Shown here: positions 1 through 11,148 of the stretch, one piece after another
Layout: each line of letters starts with the position of its first letter
How positions within the stretch are numbered: the first letter of the stretch is position 1
Assembly (NCBI GenBank): GCA_965230015.1
Contig: CBDDKF010000014.1
Location: 124,001 to 188,000 of the forward strand
Source of the DNA: JABSQH01 sp965230015
GTDB lineage: Bacteria; Actinomycetota; Acidimicrobiia; Acidimicrobiales; Ilumatobacteraceae
DNA length: 64,000 nt
Direction of reading: 5' to 3'
Notes under the pieces: generated by a model
Told to the model about the DNA's origin: nothing
What the model saw: only the letters and a program-made list of their open reading frames with translations
Databases searched by the model: none
Translations under genes and position numbers: made by a program

Positions 1-192
1 GAGTTCGGCGAGATCAAGGCGGTGTGCGTGATGGACGCCGGCAACAACGGGGTGATCATCCTTGCCGACCACATGCTGCCGCCGCGCAAACACAGCGTGT
101 TGATCCCTGGCCCGCAGGCCCACGCGATGAAGCTGGCGTTCGAGAAGTACTTCTTGTGGAAGGCCCGCCACGGTCACGTGGCGCTGCCCTGA
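1..192 (+). CDS. C-terminus of an FAD/NAD(P) oxidoreductase, sulfide:quinone oxidoreductase-like (partial)
   Basis: The gene enters from the left edge, so only the last 63 codons are visible, in frame 1, ending in TGA at 190-192. The fragment reads GEIKAVCVMDAGNNGVII, then a Met-Leu-Pro-Pro-Arg segment, and closes with FEKYFLWKARHGHVALP. An aromatic/basic tail of this type closes proteins of the sulfide:quinone oxidoreductase-like flavoprotein group, where it helps membrane association. The assignment rests on recalled similarity of a short tail. A different pyridine-nucleotide disulfide oxidoreductase is possible. It is convergent with the next gene, 51 bp away. Confidence 0.5.
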   Translation, partial: EFGEIKAVCVMDAGNNGVIILADHMLPPRKHSVLIPGPQAHAMKLAFEKYFLWKARHGHVALP

Positions 193-243
193 CGACTCGA
201 TCAGCCGCGCCTGACACCGACGGACGCGTTCGATCGGCGGGGC

Positions 244-1386
244 TCAGGCCAGCGAGCGCCCGAGGCCGAGGAACTCGATCGGGAGGTCGGTGCGATCGTC
301 GAGCACCAGGTCGGTCAGCGCCTCGCCGAGGACCGATGTGAACTTGAAGCCATGCCCTGACAGCCCCGCGGCAACGTGTACGAGCGGTGTCGTGGGGTGA
401 CGGTCGACCACGAAGTGACCATCGGGCGTGTTGGTGTACATACACACCGTGTGGTGCGTCATGGGGCCGTCGACGCCCGGCAGGTGCCGACGGACGAAGT
501 CGGCGGCGTCTGCGAGTTCAACCGGGTCGAGGGTGCGGTCGACCGTCGCGGGGTCAGTGACCGGTCGCCCACCGTGGTGGCGGGCGATCTTCACGCCGCG
601 GTCGTTGATTGCCGGGACGCCGTAGTGGCCGTGCCCTGGGGCTCCAGTGGGGTCCTCGAAGAAGAAGCCAGGCATGCCGGTGGCTGCGCCGTAGTGGTCG
701 TCGGCGGCGAACCAGAACGTGGCTTGTCGCCGAACGTCGAGGGGAATGCTCAGCTCGCCCAAGGTGTGTGGCGCCCACGCTCCGGTGGTGATGACCGCCC
801 GGCGCGCGCGGTACTCGCGCTGCGCCGTCGACACGATGACGCCGTCGGCCTCGCTCGACCACTCGGTCACGGGCGACCCAATCGCCAGGTCGGCGCCGTG
901 TTCCTCGGCGAGGCGCACATGAGCCTTCACGCACGACTCGACCGACAGGAATCCGGCTCGCGGCTCGAACACCGCAGCGTGGCCATTGGGCACGGCAAAC
1001 CCTGGCCATCGTTCCTCGACCACCGCCGGTGACAGCTCCTCGACGGCAAGGCCATGCCGAGCTGCGCTGTGGAGCACTCCACCGATCACGGCACCGTCGG
1101 GTGCTCCGACCTCGAGGATCCCCGACTCGTGGTACAGCGCAACTCCGGCTTGCCGGCCGAGCTCCAGCCAGAGATCACGGGCTCGCTGCAGCAGCGGGAC
1201 GTAGCTCTCGTGTTCGAAGTACGCCAACCGGAACAGGCGAGTCTCGCCGTGGCTGCTACCGCGATCGTGGCCGGGCGCGTATTGATCGATGCCGAGCACT
1301 CGGGCGCCTCGGCGCGCCAGATGGAACAGCGTTGCGGAACCGACGCCGCCGGTTCCGATCACGATGCAGTCGTAAGTGTCGCTCAC
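244..1386 (-). CDS. solA: Monomeric sarcosine oxidase / N-methyl amino acid oxidase
   Basis: A 380-residue flavoprotein predicted to oxidise sarcosine or another N-methyl amino acid to the amine, formaldehyde and hydrogen peroxide in the cytosol. The N-terminal dinucleotide-binding motif GTGGVGSA is at residues 11-18. Residue 315 is the Cys of CMYTNTPDGHF, which matches the position and context of the Cys that carries the covalent FAD in bacterial monomeric sarcosine oxidases. The length fits the family (about 380-390). The ATG start gives the usual short lead before the Rossmann fold. The substrate could instead be N-methyltryptophan or pipecolate. The next minus-strand gene ends only 24 bp upstream, so the two may be co-transcribed. 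Confidence 0.88.
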   Translation of the reverse strand: MSDTYDCIVIGTGGVGSATLFHLARRGARVLGIDQYAPGHDRGSSHGETRLFRLAYFEHESYVPLLQRARDLWLELGRQAGVALYHESGILEVGAPDGAVIGGVLHSAARHGLAVEELSPAVVEERWPGFAVPNGHAAVFEPRAGFLSVESCVKAHVRLAEEHGADLAIGSPVTEWSSEADGVIVSTAQREYRARRAVITTGAWAPHTLGELSIPLDVRRQATFWFAADDHYGAATGMPGFFFEDPTGAPGHGHYGVPAINDRGVKIARHHGGRPVTDPATVDRTLDPVELADAADFVRRHLPGVDGPMTHHTVCMYTNTPDGHFVVDRHPTTPLVHVAAGLSGHGFKFTSVLGEALTDLVLDDRTDLPIEFLGLGRSLA

Positions 1387-1410
1387 GCGCAGCGCCTTTG
1401 GCGCGGGTGG

Positions 1411-2659
1411 TCAGCCGCCGATCGTCGACGGGTCGATGTCGCAGAGCACGATCGAGTCGAGGAGCACTTCCTCGTAGAGACCCTGCGACTCGACCGGCAC
1501 GTTGTCGAGATCGCGCAGCGAGCCGGTGTCGGGATCGCGCAGCTCGTCCTCGCCGAGCCCACCGACGAACGCCTCGGACACGCACTGTGCGTCGTCGCCG
1601 GTGATCCCCACGTTGGCTTCGAGTTCAACGGCGAACTCCTCGACGAGATCGTCGATGCCGGTGGCCCCACTGGCATCGGTGTCGCCGTCGCCCGAGCTGT
1701 CGCCGCCGGCGCCGGCGGTGCCTTCGCCAGAGTCGCTTCCGACGAACGGCAACACCAGGCCGTCGAGATCTCCAGGCGTGCCCGACAGGATGAGCAGCGT
1801 ACGCGAGCCGTTGGCGCCCTCGACCGGGAACGGTCCACCCACGGTGGACTCGGCGCACTCGGTGTCCTGGTTGTCGTAGAACACCACGTCGGCGGCGCCA
1901 TCGAACAGGAATGCGGGCGTTTGGTTGCCGCCGACGAGCACGTTCTCGAGGTTCGTGTTCTCCTGGCATCCCGCAACCCCGTCGAATCCGAGGCGCATGC
2001 CGAAGTCGTTGTCGGTCACAGCAACCGAGAGCACCACGAGCGTGCCGGCGTCGGGATCGGCTTCGGGCATCGAGTTCGCGGCGTCAGGAGCCTCTGCGGT
2101 GGGGGTCCTCCCACAGTTCGATCGCCGAGGAGATCCCGGCCTCGTCGTCGTACAGCACCACGGTGCGAATCGGGCCGTTCTCGACGAACACCGTGCTTTG
2201 CTCGCTGATGAAGTCGGTGCAGTCGACCACGCAGGTCGGGTCGGTTGCGCCCGCCTCGGTCACGAGGAAGATGCCCTCGGCTGGCGGTGCGTACAGGTCG
2301 CTCACTTCGCCCGGCTGGAGGCCCTCTTGCACCAGGAACGCTTCGACGAGCCCCGAGGTGCGGACGTACAGGTCGACGGGCCGGTCGAGCTGGTTGACCG
2401 CACGGAACTCGATGTCGCCCGGCGTGAAGTCGCCCGACGAGCTGCCATCGTCGCCGGAGTCGTCGCCGTCGGCCACATCGTCGCCGTCGGCCATATCGTC
2501 GGTGGTCGCCGTGGTGTCGTCCGACGATGCGTCGGTGGTGGCTGCCGCCTCGGTTGTTGCCGTGGTGTCGTCGCTGCTGTCGTCGTCGCCGCCGCAGGCA
2601 GCGAGGATCAGCGCTCCGGCGGTCGCGGTGATGAGCAGGGATCGAGTTGGTGTCCGCAC
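1411..2659 (-). CDS. Secreted lipoprotein of unknown function, reading frame broken by one extra base
   Basis: The GTG start at 2659 opens a lipoprotein signal peptide: basic VRTPTR, a hydrophobic core, then lipobox LAAC with Cys22. A Ser/Asp/Thr-rich low-complexity linker follows, then a beta-rich domain (FRAVNQLDRPVDLYVRTSG). The frame ends at 2084, but the protein clearly continues in the next frame to a stop at 1411 (MPEADPDAGTLVVLSVAV onward). Removing one G from the G5 run at 2101-2105 joins both into about 415 residues. The first half resembles DUF4397-type extracellular domains, although this is inferred by eye. The downstream half has another acidic Gly/Asp linker. Function unknown; it is probably anchored to the cell surface. 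Confidence 0.6.
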
Positions 2660-2728
2660 GGGCGGGAACCTTAGTGAACGCGCCAAGGTCGCACCGGCTT
2701 GGGGTGATCGCCGTAGCCTGCCTCGCCG

Positions 2729-3115
2729 ATGCACGAGTTTCGCCCGCCCGCCGTGGTCGAGGCCGACGCCGAGCTGTTGCGCACGATCCGCCGTGGCGAT
2801 ACCGAGGCGATCGGTGAGCTGGTGCGCCGTCAGGGTCGATTCGTCTACGCGGCTCGCGACCGCCGTTGCCGAGCCAGATCGAGCCGACGTGCTCACACCG
2901 GCACGTGTTCGTCCAGGCGTGGCGCAACTCTGAGGCAGTCGAACCGGGCCGGTGCGTTCCGGCCATGGCTCGCGCAGCTCACGTTGCGCATCGCCGAACA
3001 CGAGGGCCTCGACGTGCCGACCGTCTCAACGGACCAGCTGAGCGACACCGTGGTGACGGAGCTCGTCGGCGCCGAAGCCGAGTGGCCGGCGCTGCCCCCG
3101 GAGCTCGGCGATTGA
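2729..3115 (+). CDS. ECF-type RNA polymerase sigma factor-like protein, frame disturbed by extra bases
   Basis: From the ATG at 2729 the product begins as a typical ECF region 2 (EADAELLRTIRRGDTEAIGE). Read literally, the frame degrades around residues 45-75. Following the other two frames across 2862-2955 restores RDAVAEPDRADVLT, then RHVFVQAWRNSEAVEPGR, then AFRPWLAQLTLRIAEHEG. These are the sigma-2 features expected, with an aromatic FVQAW core. About three single-base insertions explain it. The protein is short and lacks an obvious region-4 helix-turn-helix, ending in WPALPPELGD, so it may be a degenerate sigma-like regulator. Its TGA overlaps the ATG of the next gene (TGATG at 3113-3117), implying translational coupling with the putative anti-sigma factor. 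Confidence 0.5.
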   Translation: MHEFRPPAVVEADAELLRTIRRGDTEAIGELVRRQGRFVYAARDRRCRARSSRRAHTGTCSSRRGATLRQSNRAGAFRPWLAQLTLRIAEHEGLDVPTVSTDQLSDTVVTELVGAEAEWPALPPELGD

Positions 3116-3635
3116 TGTGGTCGCCGCTGTGGTGGCCGAGTCGTTCGTTGCCCCCGCTCGAACGCGACGACGACACCACCCCGGCGGGACGGCCGTGGCT
3201 CCGGCCGGCGTTGATCGGCGCGTTGTGCACGCTGCTGTTCCTGCTGATCGGCACGGTGGTGCTGAGTGTGCTCGGCGGCAGCGACGTTGGCGGACGAACG
3301 GTCGGTCGAGCTGCGCCCGACTGGGCTCGTGGACGGCACGGACGGTGAAGTCACTCTGGTCGACACGATCGACGATCTGCGCATCGAGTTCGACGCCACC
3401 ACGTTCGAGCGGCGTTCCGACGGATCGTTCTACGAGGCGTGGGGTGTCAACCACCGACGGCGAACTGATCCCGTTTGGCACATTCAACGGCGGCGACAGC
3501 GTGGTGCTCACCGGTGCGGTGCAGTCGCCCGACGCGGTGGAGCTGACGATCGCATTGGCGCTCCCCACCGAGGCTGGGGCCGACGACCGTCCGGTGCCGG
3601 CCAACGTGGTGGCCACCGCCGACCTGACCAGCTGA
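3115..3635 (+). CDS. Putative membrane anti-sigma factor, two frame breaks
   Basis: It starts inside the stop of the sigma-like gene. Visible parts in order are a cytosolic N-terminus rich in Trp and acidic residues, one membrane segment (ALIGALCTLLFLLIGTVVL, roughly residues 32-50), and an extracytoplasmic domain. The domain contains FDATTFERRSDGSFYEAWGV and then ELIPFGTFNGGDSVVLTGAV. The phrase of the type 'YEAW... G.LIP.GTF' is common in C-terminal domains of actinobacterial anti-sigma factors (RskA-like). The frame changes near 3290 (extra T) and 3442 (extra A). With both removed one continuous protein of about 173 residues results. Role inferred from coupling to the upstream sigma-like gene. 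Confidence 0.5.
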
Positions 3636-3646
3636 GCCGAACGGCG

Positions 3647-4753
3647 TCAGCGCGGCTCGCGCGGCAGTCCGAGCACCCGCTCGCCGAGGATGTTGCGCAT
3701 GATGTTCGACGTGCCGCCCATGATCGTGTAGCCCGGCGCGTAGGTCAGACCCTTGGTGATCTCGGTCCACAGCGTCGCCTCGGCGCCGAGCGTGGCGGCG
3801 ACGAACTCCGCGACGCGCACCTCGTGCTCGGTGCAGAAACACTTGGTCGCTGCGGAGAATCCCGCGGGAGCTTGGCCGAGCACTTCGCGCGCCACCAGAA
3901 CCCGGCCGAGGCGATACTCGATCTCGATCGCCGCCATCTCTTGGCGCACGCGTGGATCGGTGGTGTCGGCGCGCTCGGCTGCCAGCTCGTAGAGCGCCCG
4001 GTTCGACACCAGCCGATCGATGCCACCGCGCTCGTGCTCGAGCTGGCGCATCGTCTGCTTGAACGCATTGCCCTCAACGCCCACGAGGTTGGCCACCGGC
4101 ACGCGCACATCGCTGAACCACACCTCGCAGAAGTGGCGATTGGTGGTCATGTCGGTGATCGGGCGGACCTCGATACCGGGCGAGTTCATCGGCACGATCA
4201 CTTCGCTGATGCCCTTGTGCGGTGGCCCTGAGCTGTCGGTGCGACAGATGAGGTAGCAGTAGTCGGCGGACTCGCCGAAGCTGGTCCAGATCTTCTGACC
4301 GTTGATGATGAAGTCGTCGCCGTCGCGTTCGGCGCTCGTGGTGAGCGACGCCAGATCCGAGCCCGAGTCGGGCTCGGACATGCCGATGCACCAGGTGGTG
4401 TCACCCGACAGGATCCCGGGGAGAAACTCGTGTTGTTGGTCGGCGGTGCCGAAGTTGATGAGGGTCGGACCCATCTGCCGGTCGGCGAACCACATCGCCG
4501 CGATCGGTGCACCTGCGGCGATGAGCTCCTCGCCGATGATCAGCCGGTCGATCGGTGGCCGACCACCACCCCCGTGTTCGGCCGGCCACGTCATCCCGAT
4601 CCAGCCGAGTGCAGCCATCTCCTTGGCGAACTCTTTGGAAAACCCGTTGATCCACGAGTCGTTGTGGCGCCCGTACCGGTCGACGGCGTCGGCAGCCACT
4701 TTGCGCGCCTGCGCACGCAGCTCTTGTTGCTCGGGCGTCCACTCGAAGTCCAT
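3647..4753 (-). CDS. Acyl-CoA dehydrogenase
   Basis: The ATG at 4753 gives 368 residues starting MDFEWTPEQQELRAQ, the usual opening of the acyl-CoA dehydrogenase N-terminal helical domain. The middle domain carries CIGMSEPDSGSDLAS and INGQKIWTS, which belong to the FAD/substrate-contacting beta domain. The C-terminal domain ends YTIMGGTSNIMRNILGERVLG, the FAD-binding and tetramer signature. The likely reaction is alpha,beta-dehydrogenation of an acyl-CoA in fatty-acid or sterol side-chain breakdown, with electrons passing to ETF. Chain-length specificity cannot be read from the sequence. It is convergent with the anti-sigma gene (12 bp between stop codons) and divergent from icd. Confidence 0.9.
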   Translation of the reverse strand: MDFEWTPEQQELRAQARKVAADAVDRYGRHNDSWINGFSKEFAKEMAALGWIGMTWPAEHGGGGRPPIDRLIIGEELIAAGAPIAAMWFADRQMGPTLINFGTADQQHEFLPGILSGDTTWCIGMSEPDSGSDLASLTTSAERDGDDFIINGQKIWTSFGESADYCYLICRTDSSGPPHKGISEVIVPMNSPGIEVRPITDMTTNRHFCEVWFSDVRVPVANLVGVEGNAFKQTMRQLEHERGGIDRLVSNRALYELAAERADTTDPRVRQEMAAIEIEYRLGRVLVAREVLGQAPAGFSAATKCFCTEHEVRVAEFVAATLGAEATLWTEITKGLTYAPGYTIMGGTSNIMRNILGERVLGLPREPR

Positions 4754-4857
4754 CGTTCCGAGAGCGTAGATGGCCACGCATGGGCCCTCCCTGTTGGGCG
4801 GTGCGATCGGCTGCGCAGTGGTCGCCAAGGGCGATCGCCGCTACGTTCAGCCGTGCC

Positions 4858-7091
<2,234 letters not shown>

Positions 7092-7095
7092 CTCG

Positions 7096-7165
7096 CTGTA
7101 ACGGTGGTGTCCTGACACCGTGTTACACCCGACGTGTAACACGGTGTCAGACACCACCGTTACAG
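7096..7165. repeat. Long inverted repeat, copy 1, between icd and gltA
   Basis: The left arm 7096-7128 and right arm 7134-7165 are complementary over 32 bases, apart from one extra C in the left arm. The loop is 5 bases. Each arm contains the palindromic word GTGTCTGACAC or its variant. The same sequence recurs at 14687-14757 and 36659-36727, always between two convergent genes. It probably works as a bidirectional transcription terminator, although no T-run follows. Alternatively it is a REP-like dispersed element. Confidence 0.85.
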
Positions 7166-7166
7166 G

Positions 7167-8435
7167 TCAGCGGTCGGCGATGGCGACGTAGTCGCGCTCG
7201 TCGGGCCCGGCATACCACTGGCGCGGACGGGAGATCTTCTGCGCCGGGTCGTTCAGCGATTCCTCCCAGTGGGCCAGCCAGCCCGACATGCGGGGGATTC
7301 CGAACAGCACCGTGAACATGTCGACCGGGAAGCCCATCGCCTGGTAGATCAAGCCCCGAGTAGAAGTCGACGTTCGGGTACAGGCTGCGGTCGACGAAGT
7401 AGCTGTCTTCGAGCGCCACCTCCTCGAGCGCAAGCGCAATGTCGAGCAGCGGGTTCTTGCCGGTCACCTCGAACACATCGTCGGCGGTCTCTTTGATGAT
7501 CTTGGCCCGCGGGTCGTAGTTCTTGTACACCCGGTGGCCGAAGCCCATCAGCCGGCCCTCGCCGGCCTTCACCGACTCGATGAACGCCGGCACCTGGTCG
7601 ATCGAACCGATCTCGGTGAGCATCCGCACCACGGCCTCGTTGGCGCCGCCGTGCAGGGGGCCGTACAGCGCTGACGCCGCGCCCGCCGCTGACGAATAGG
7701 GGGTCGGCCTGGCTCGAACCGACGACGCGCATCGCGGTGGTGCCGCAGTTCTGCTCGTGATCGGCGTGCAGGATGAACAACACGTCCATCGCCCGTTCGA
7801 GCACCGGATCGACCTCGTAGTCGCCGATCTTCCACATCATGTTGAGGAAGTTGGCCGGGTACGACAGATCGTTGTCGGGTTGGTTGAACGGCAGCCCGAC
7901 CGAGAAGCGGTAACACATCGCCGCGATGGTCGGGGCCTTGGCGATAAGCCGCAACGTTTGGAAACGGCGCGCTTCTGGGTCGTCGATCAGCTTGGAGTCG
8001 TCGTAGAACGTGCCGAGCGCAGCGAGCGCCGACACGAACATGCCCCATCGGGTGTGCGTCGTAGTGGAAGCCGTCGACGAATCGCTTGCGCATGTTCTCG
8101 TGGATGAACGTGTGATGGGTGACGTCGTACACCCACTGTTCGAGCTGTGGCGCAGTTGGCAACTCGCCATGCAGCAAGAGGTAGGCGACTTCGAGGTAGG
8201 TCGACTGCTCGGCCAGTTGCTCGATCGGGTAGCCGCGGTACCGCAAGATTCCGGCCCCGCCGTCGAGATAGGTGATCTCCGACTTGCACGACGCCGTCGA
8301 CAGATACGCCGGGTCGTAGCAGTACAGATTGGGGTCGAGCTCGCGCAGCGCCGACGACGGAAAGACGCCGCCCTCGATCGGAACGGTGACGGTCTTTCCT
8401 GTGCGGTCGTCGGTGATGGTGATCGTGTCGGGCAC
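7167..8435 (-). CDS. gltA: Citrate synthase, with three extra bases
   Basis: The GTG at 8435, preceded by the Shine-Dalgarno-like GAGGAAG, gives a start VPDTITITDDRTGK, typical of type II (hexameric, gram-negative-like) citrate synthase with a leading beta domain. Family blocks follow: YRGYPIEQLAEQSTYLEVAYLLL, LHADHEQNCGTTAMRVVGSS (catalytic His region), LMGFGHRVYKNYDPRAKI (second catalytic His), and FYSGL...YQAMGFPVDMFTVLF (catalytic Asp region). The frame shifts at about 8046 (GGGG), 7699-7703 (G5) and 7350. Removing one base at each place restores a continuous protein of about 422 residues. It condenses acetyl-CoA and oxaloacetate as the first TCA step. It stands next to icd, the third-step enzyme. 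Confidence 0.9.
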
Positions 8436-8541
8436 GTGGCTTCCTCTCGTGGCTCGAACCGGCGGTCGGGGATCTCTCGACCGAGCGGTCACGTTACTGC
8501 GCCAACGCAGGGAGATGCCCGGCCAGGGGTGATCTCGGCGA

Positions 8542-9930
8542 TCAGAGCGGCTCGTTGCCGTGCATTCGACCGACGAGGAGTTCGCGCTTGTGGCTCAACG
8601 AATCGAGTGCGGCGCACAGCTCGCGGCGCGTGTCGGCGGGGTCGATCACCGCGTCGACGTAGCCGCGCGCGGCGGCCACGTACGGGTTGAGCAGGCGATC
8701 GGTGTAGTCGACCTCGTACGCCGCTCGCTCGTCGTCGGTGGCCCGCCGCATGAGTACCGCTGCCGCCTGACCCGCTCCCATCACGGCGAGTTCCGCCCAG
8801 GGCCAGGCGAGGCACACGTCGTTGCCCATCGTTTTCGAGTCCATCACGATGTACGCGCCGCCGTAGCTCTTGCGCACGATCACGCACAACCGCGGGACTG
8901 TGGCGCGTGCGTAGGCGTACACGAGCTGCGCGCCATGGCGGATCATGCCCCGCCACTCGAGATCCTTGCCGGGATAGAAGCCCGGGGTGTCCACCAGGGT
9001 GAGCAACGGCAGATTGAAGGCGTCGCACCAGGCGACGAAGCGCGCTGCCTTCTGTGACGCGGGGATGTCGAGCGTGCCGGCGAGCACCATCGGTTGGTTG
9101 GCGACGATGCCGACGGGGCGACCATCGATCGTGGCCAGCGCCGTGATCACGTTGGCTGCCCATCGCGGTCGCAGCTCGAGCATCGACTCGTCGTCGACGA
9201 TCGCCTCGGCCACGCGGCGCATGTCGTAGCTGCCGGTCGACGTCGGGGGGATCGGCGCGGCGGCGTCGGGGCAGGCGCGGTCGGGCGGATCGTGGCGCGG
9301 CCAGGTCGGTGGCTCGGAGTCGACGTGGTCGGGGAGATAGGCGAGCAGCTCGGATGCTGCCTCGAACGCTCCCGCGCGGTCGGCAGCGACGAGCGTGGCC
9401 ACGCCGGTGTACCGCTCGTGCAACGACGATGCGCCGAGCTCGTTGCGGTCGATCGGCACACCCGTGTACTGCTCGACCATCGCTGGTCCGTTGACGAACG
9501 CGTATGCCCGCTCGGTCATCACCACGGCGTCGACCACGCCGAGCAGCAGGGCGGGACCTGAGACCGCTGGACCGTCGACGATCGCCACCGTGGGGATGAC
9601 GCCGGAGCAAGCGGCAACCGCGGCAACCGCCCGGCCCCATGCGTCGAGCGCGCCGATGCCGCCGACGATGTCGACGCCAGCGGTCTCCACCAGCAAGATC
9701 AGCGGCGCCCGATCGTTGCGGGCGCGAGTGGCGGCGGCCTCGATCGCGGCCGATGACGATGCGCTGATCCGCGCCGCATCGCCGTCGCCGACGACTTCGA
9801 CGACCATCGCTCGACGACCATCGCCGATCTCGCGCCAGCTCGCCGTCGCCGTCCCCGGCATCTGAGCGTTGACGTTGACGGCGCGCACGGCGGCGACAGT
9901 ATCGGCCGGCGCAACATCGGCCCGCGTCAT
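8542..9930 (-). CDS. Acyl-CoA carboxylase carboxyltransferase (beta-type) subunit
   Basis: A 462-residue crotonase-fold carboxyltransferase of the acetyl/propionyl-CoA carboxylase beta family, which moves CO2 from carboxybiotin to an acyl-CoA. N-terminal half: LILLVETAGVDIVGGIGAL. C-terminal half: TLVDTPGFYPGKDLEWRGMI, then RKSYGGAYIVMDSKTMG, the acyl-CoA and carboxybiotin pocket with its paired Gly oxyanion loops. It is shorter than typical PccB (about 510-530), mainly at the N-terminus, so some N-lobe divergence is likely. The biotin carboxylase partner is not in the window. A LysR regulator lies 43 bp upstream on the same strand and may control or be co-transcribed with it. Confidence 0.82.
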   Translation of the reverse strand: MTRADVAPADTVAAVRAVNVNAQMPGTATASWREIGDGRRAMVVEVVGDGDAARISASSSAAIEAAATRARNDRAPLILLVETAGVDIVGGIGALDAWGRAVAAVAACSGVIPTVAIVDGPAVSGPALLLGVVDAVVMTERAYAFVNGPAMVEQYTGVPIDRNELGASSLHERYTGVATLVAADRAGAFEAASELLAYLPDHVDSEPPTWPRHDPPDRACPDAAAPIPPTSTGSYDMRRVAEAIVDDESMLELRPRWAANVITALATIDGRPVGIVANQPMVLAGTLDIPASQKAARFVAWCDAFNLPLLTLVDTPGFYPGKDLEWRGMIRHGAQLVYAYARATVPRLCVIVRKSYGGAYIVMDSKTMGNDVCLAWPWAELAVMGAGQAAAVLMRRATDDERAAYEVDYTDRLLNPYVAAARGYVDAVIDPADTRRELCAALDSLSHKRELLVGRMHGNEPL

Positions 9931-9973
9931 AGCCGCCAGCGTCGCTGCCGGTCGTGTGCCGCCGACGACGACG

Positions 9974-10900
9974 TCACGGTGTGAGCGCGCCGGCGCCCGG
10001 GTATACGCCGGGTTGGCTGTCGCCGGTGTCGTCGATCAGCGCGTGCAAACTTGCCAGCGTGGCCGCCGTGGGCGCGCTGGGTCGTGGTCGACGCGGATGT
10101 ACCGCAGCCACCACGCGCCGCGGGAGACCGACCACGCTGACCCGGCAGAACGCCCCTTCGAGCCAACCCGGCACGGCGGTCGCCGGCACGATCGTTGCGC
10201 CGAACCCATCGAGGGCGAGCGACGCCAGGAGGCGAACGCCGTCGACCTCGGCTTGGGGTCGCAGCGTGATGTCGGCGGTGCGTGCGGCGCGCTCGAGCAC
10301 TCGGCGCAGTGCCGACCCCGACGGCGGCAACAACAGCGGCACGCCGTCGAGTGCCGTCAGCGGCACCTCGTGGTCGGTCGCCAGCGGGTGGCTCTCGGCG
10401 GCCAAGAGCAGGAGATCCTCGGCGAACAGAGGCTCGATGAGCAGGTCGGGCTCGTCGATCGGCAGATGAATGATCGCCGCATTGAGATGGCCGTTGAGCA
10501 CGTTGGGAACGAGCGTCGACGTCGCTCCGTCCTGAATGATGGCCCGCACGCTCGGGTGCTCGACCTTGAGCCGGTCGAGCAGCTGTGGGATCAGCCAGCG
10601 CGCCGTGGTGCCGATCACGCCAAGTCGGGTGTTGCCGCTCACCCCTTCGTGGCGGCTCGCCATGTCGGCGGCGATGTCGTCGATCTCGTTGAGCACTCGT
10701 CGGGCCCGCTCGACCACCTGGACGCCTTCGTCGGTGAGGCCACCGTTGACCCGATCGACGAGGGTCACGCCCAGCTCCTTCTCGAGCCGGGCGATGTGCC
10801 CGGAGACGTTGGATTGCACCGTGAACAGCGCTCGTGCGGCTGCCGAGAACGTCCCGTGGTCGGCGATCGCCACCAGGGTGTTCAGCTGCCGCACGTCCAC
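9974..10900 (-). CDS. LysR-family transcriptional regulator
   Basis: A 308-residue regulator. The N-terminal winged helix-turn-helix is visible as MDVRQLNTLVAIADHGTFS followed by AARALFTVQSNVSGHIARLEKELGV (residues 1-45). It then has the linker helix and a periplasmic-binding-like effector domain (residues about 90-290) containing LGVIGTTARWLIPQLLDRL. The length is standard. The effector is unknown. Its position directly upstream of the carboxyltransferase on the same strand suggests that gene as a target. The 6C-like RNA promoter begins about 70 bp beyond its start, pointing away. Confidence 0.88.
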   Translation of the reverse strand: MDVRQLNTLVAIADHGTFSAAARALFTVQSNVSGHIARLEKELGVTLVDRVNGGLTDEGVQVVERARRVLNEIDDIAADMASRHEGVSGNTRLGVIGTTARWLIPQLLDRLKVEHPSVRAIIQDGATSTLVPNVLNGHLNAAIIHLPIDEPDLLIEPLFAEDLLLLAAESHPLATDHEVPLTALDGVPLLLPPSGSALRRVLERAARTADITLRPQAEVDGVRLLASLALDGFGATIVPATAVPGWLEGAFCRVSVVGLPRRVVAAVHPRRPRPSAPTAATLASLHALIDDTGDSQPGVYPGAGALTP

Positions 10901-10968
10901 GACGGCACGCTATCGACGAACTCGCCAAACCATCTCTAAAAGCGATGGCGAGTATCTCGGAGTTCTAC

Positions 10969-10997
10969 TTGCGAGATCACCCGTTCACGTGCATACT
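10969..10997 (+). promoter_or_regulatory. Candidate promoter of the 6C-like RNA
   Basis: TTGCGA at 10969-10974 and CATACT at 10992-10997 are separated by exactly 17 bases, a plausible housekeeping-sigma -35/-10 pair. The expected transcription start, near 11004, lies just before the first hairpin of the RNA. No ORF follows at that position, which supports a non-coding transcript. Confidence 0.5.
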
Positions 10998-11003
10998 TTC
11001 ACA

Positions 11004-11127
11004 AACATATCGCAGTGAGAACACCCCCCATGTTCCACTCGAAGGGAAGCCACACACGCCGTTCCCCCAAACGGCAGGCATTCCTAGGTAGAGAGACCCG
11101 GATCCCCCAATCCGGGTCTTTCCCGTT
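11004..11127 (+). ncRNA. 6C-like small RNA (C-rich hairpin loops)
   Basis: Three hairpins in a row each display a C-rich loop. Hairpin 1 (11015-11038) has stem GAACA/TGTTC extended by GTG/CAC and loop CCCCCCA. Hairpin 2 (11058-11075) has stem GCCGTT/AACGGC and loop CCCCCA. Hairpin 3 (11094-11119) has a perfect 10-bp stem and loop CCCCCA, followed by TTTCCCGTTTT. Two stem-loops with runs of about six C are the defining feature of the actinobacterial 6C RNA family, thought to act through C-rich loops on G-rich ribosome binding sites. The 5' end is inferred from the promoter. No ORF here is credible. The family assignment is by structure, not by a covariance search. Confidence 0.75.
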
Positions 11128-11130
11128 TTC
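11094..11130 (+). terminator. Intrinsic terminator of the 6C-like RNA
   Basis: A 10-bp perfect stem (AGACCCGGAT paired with ATCCGGGTCT) with loop CCCCCA is followed by TTTCCCGTTTT. It ends the small RNA 20 bp before the next start codon. It also supplies the third C-rich loop. Confidence 0.8.
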
Positions 11131-11148
11131 GGACCTACAGTGCGCTCG

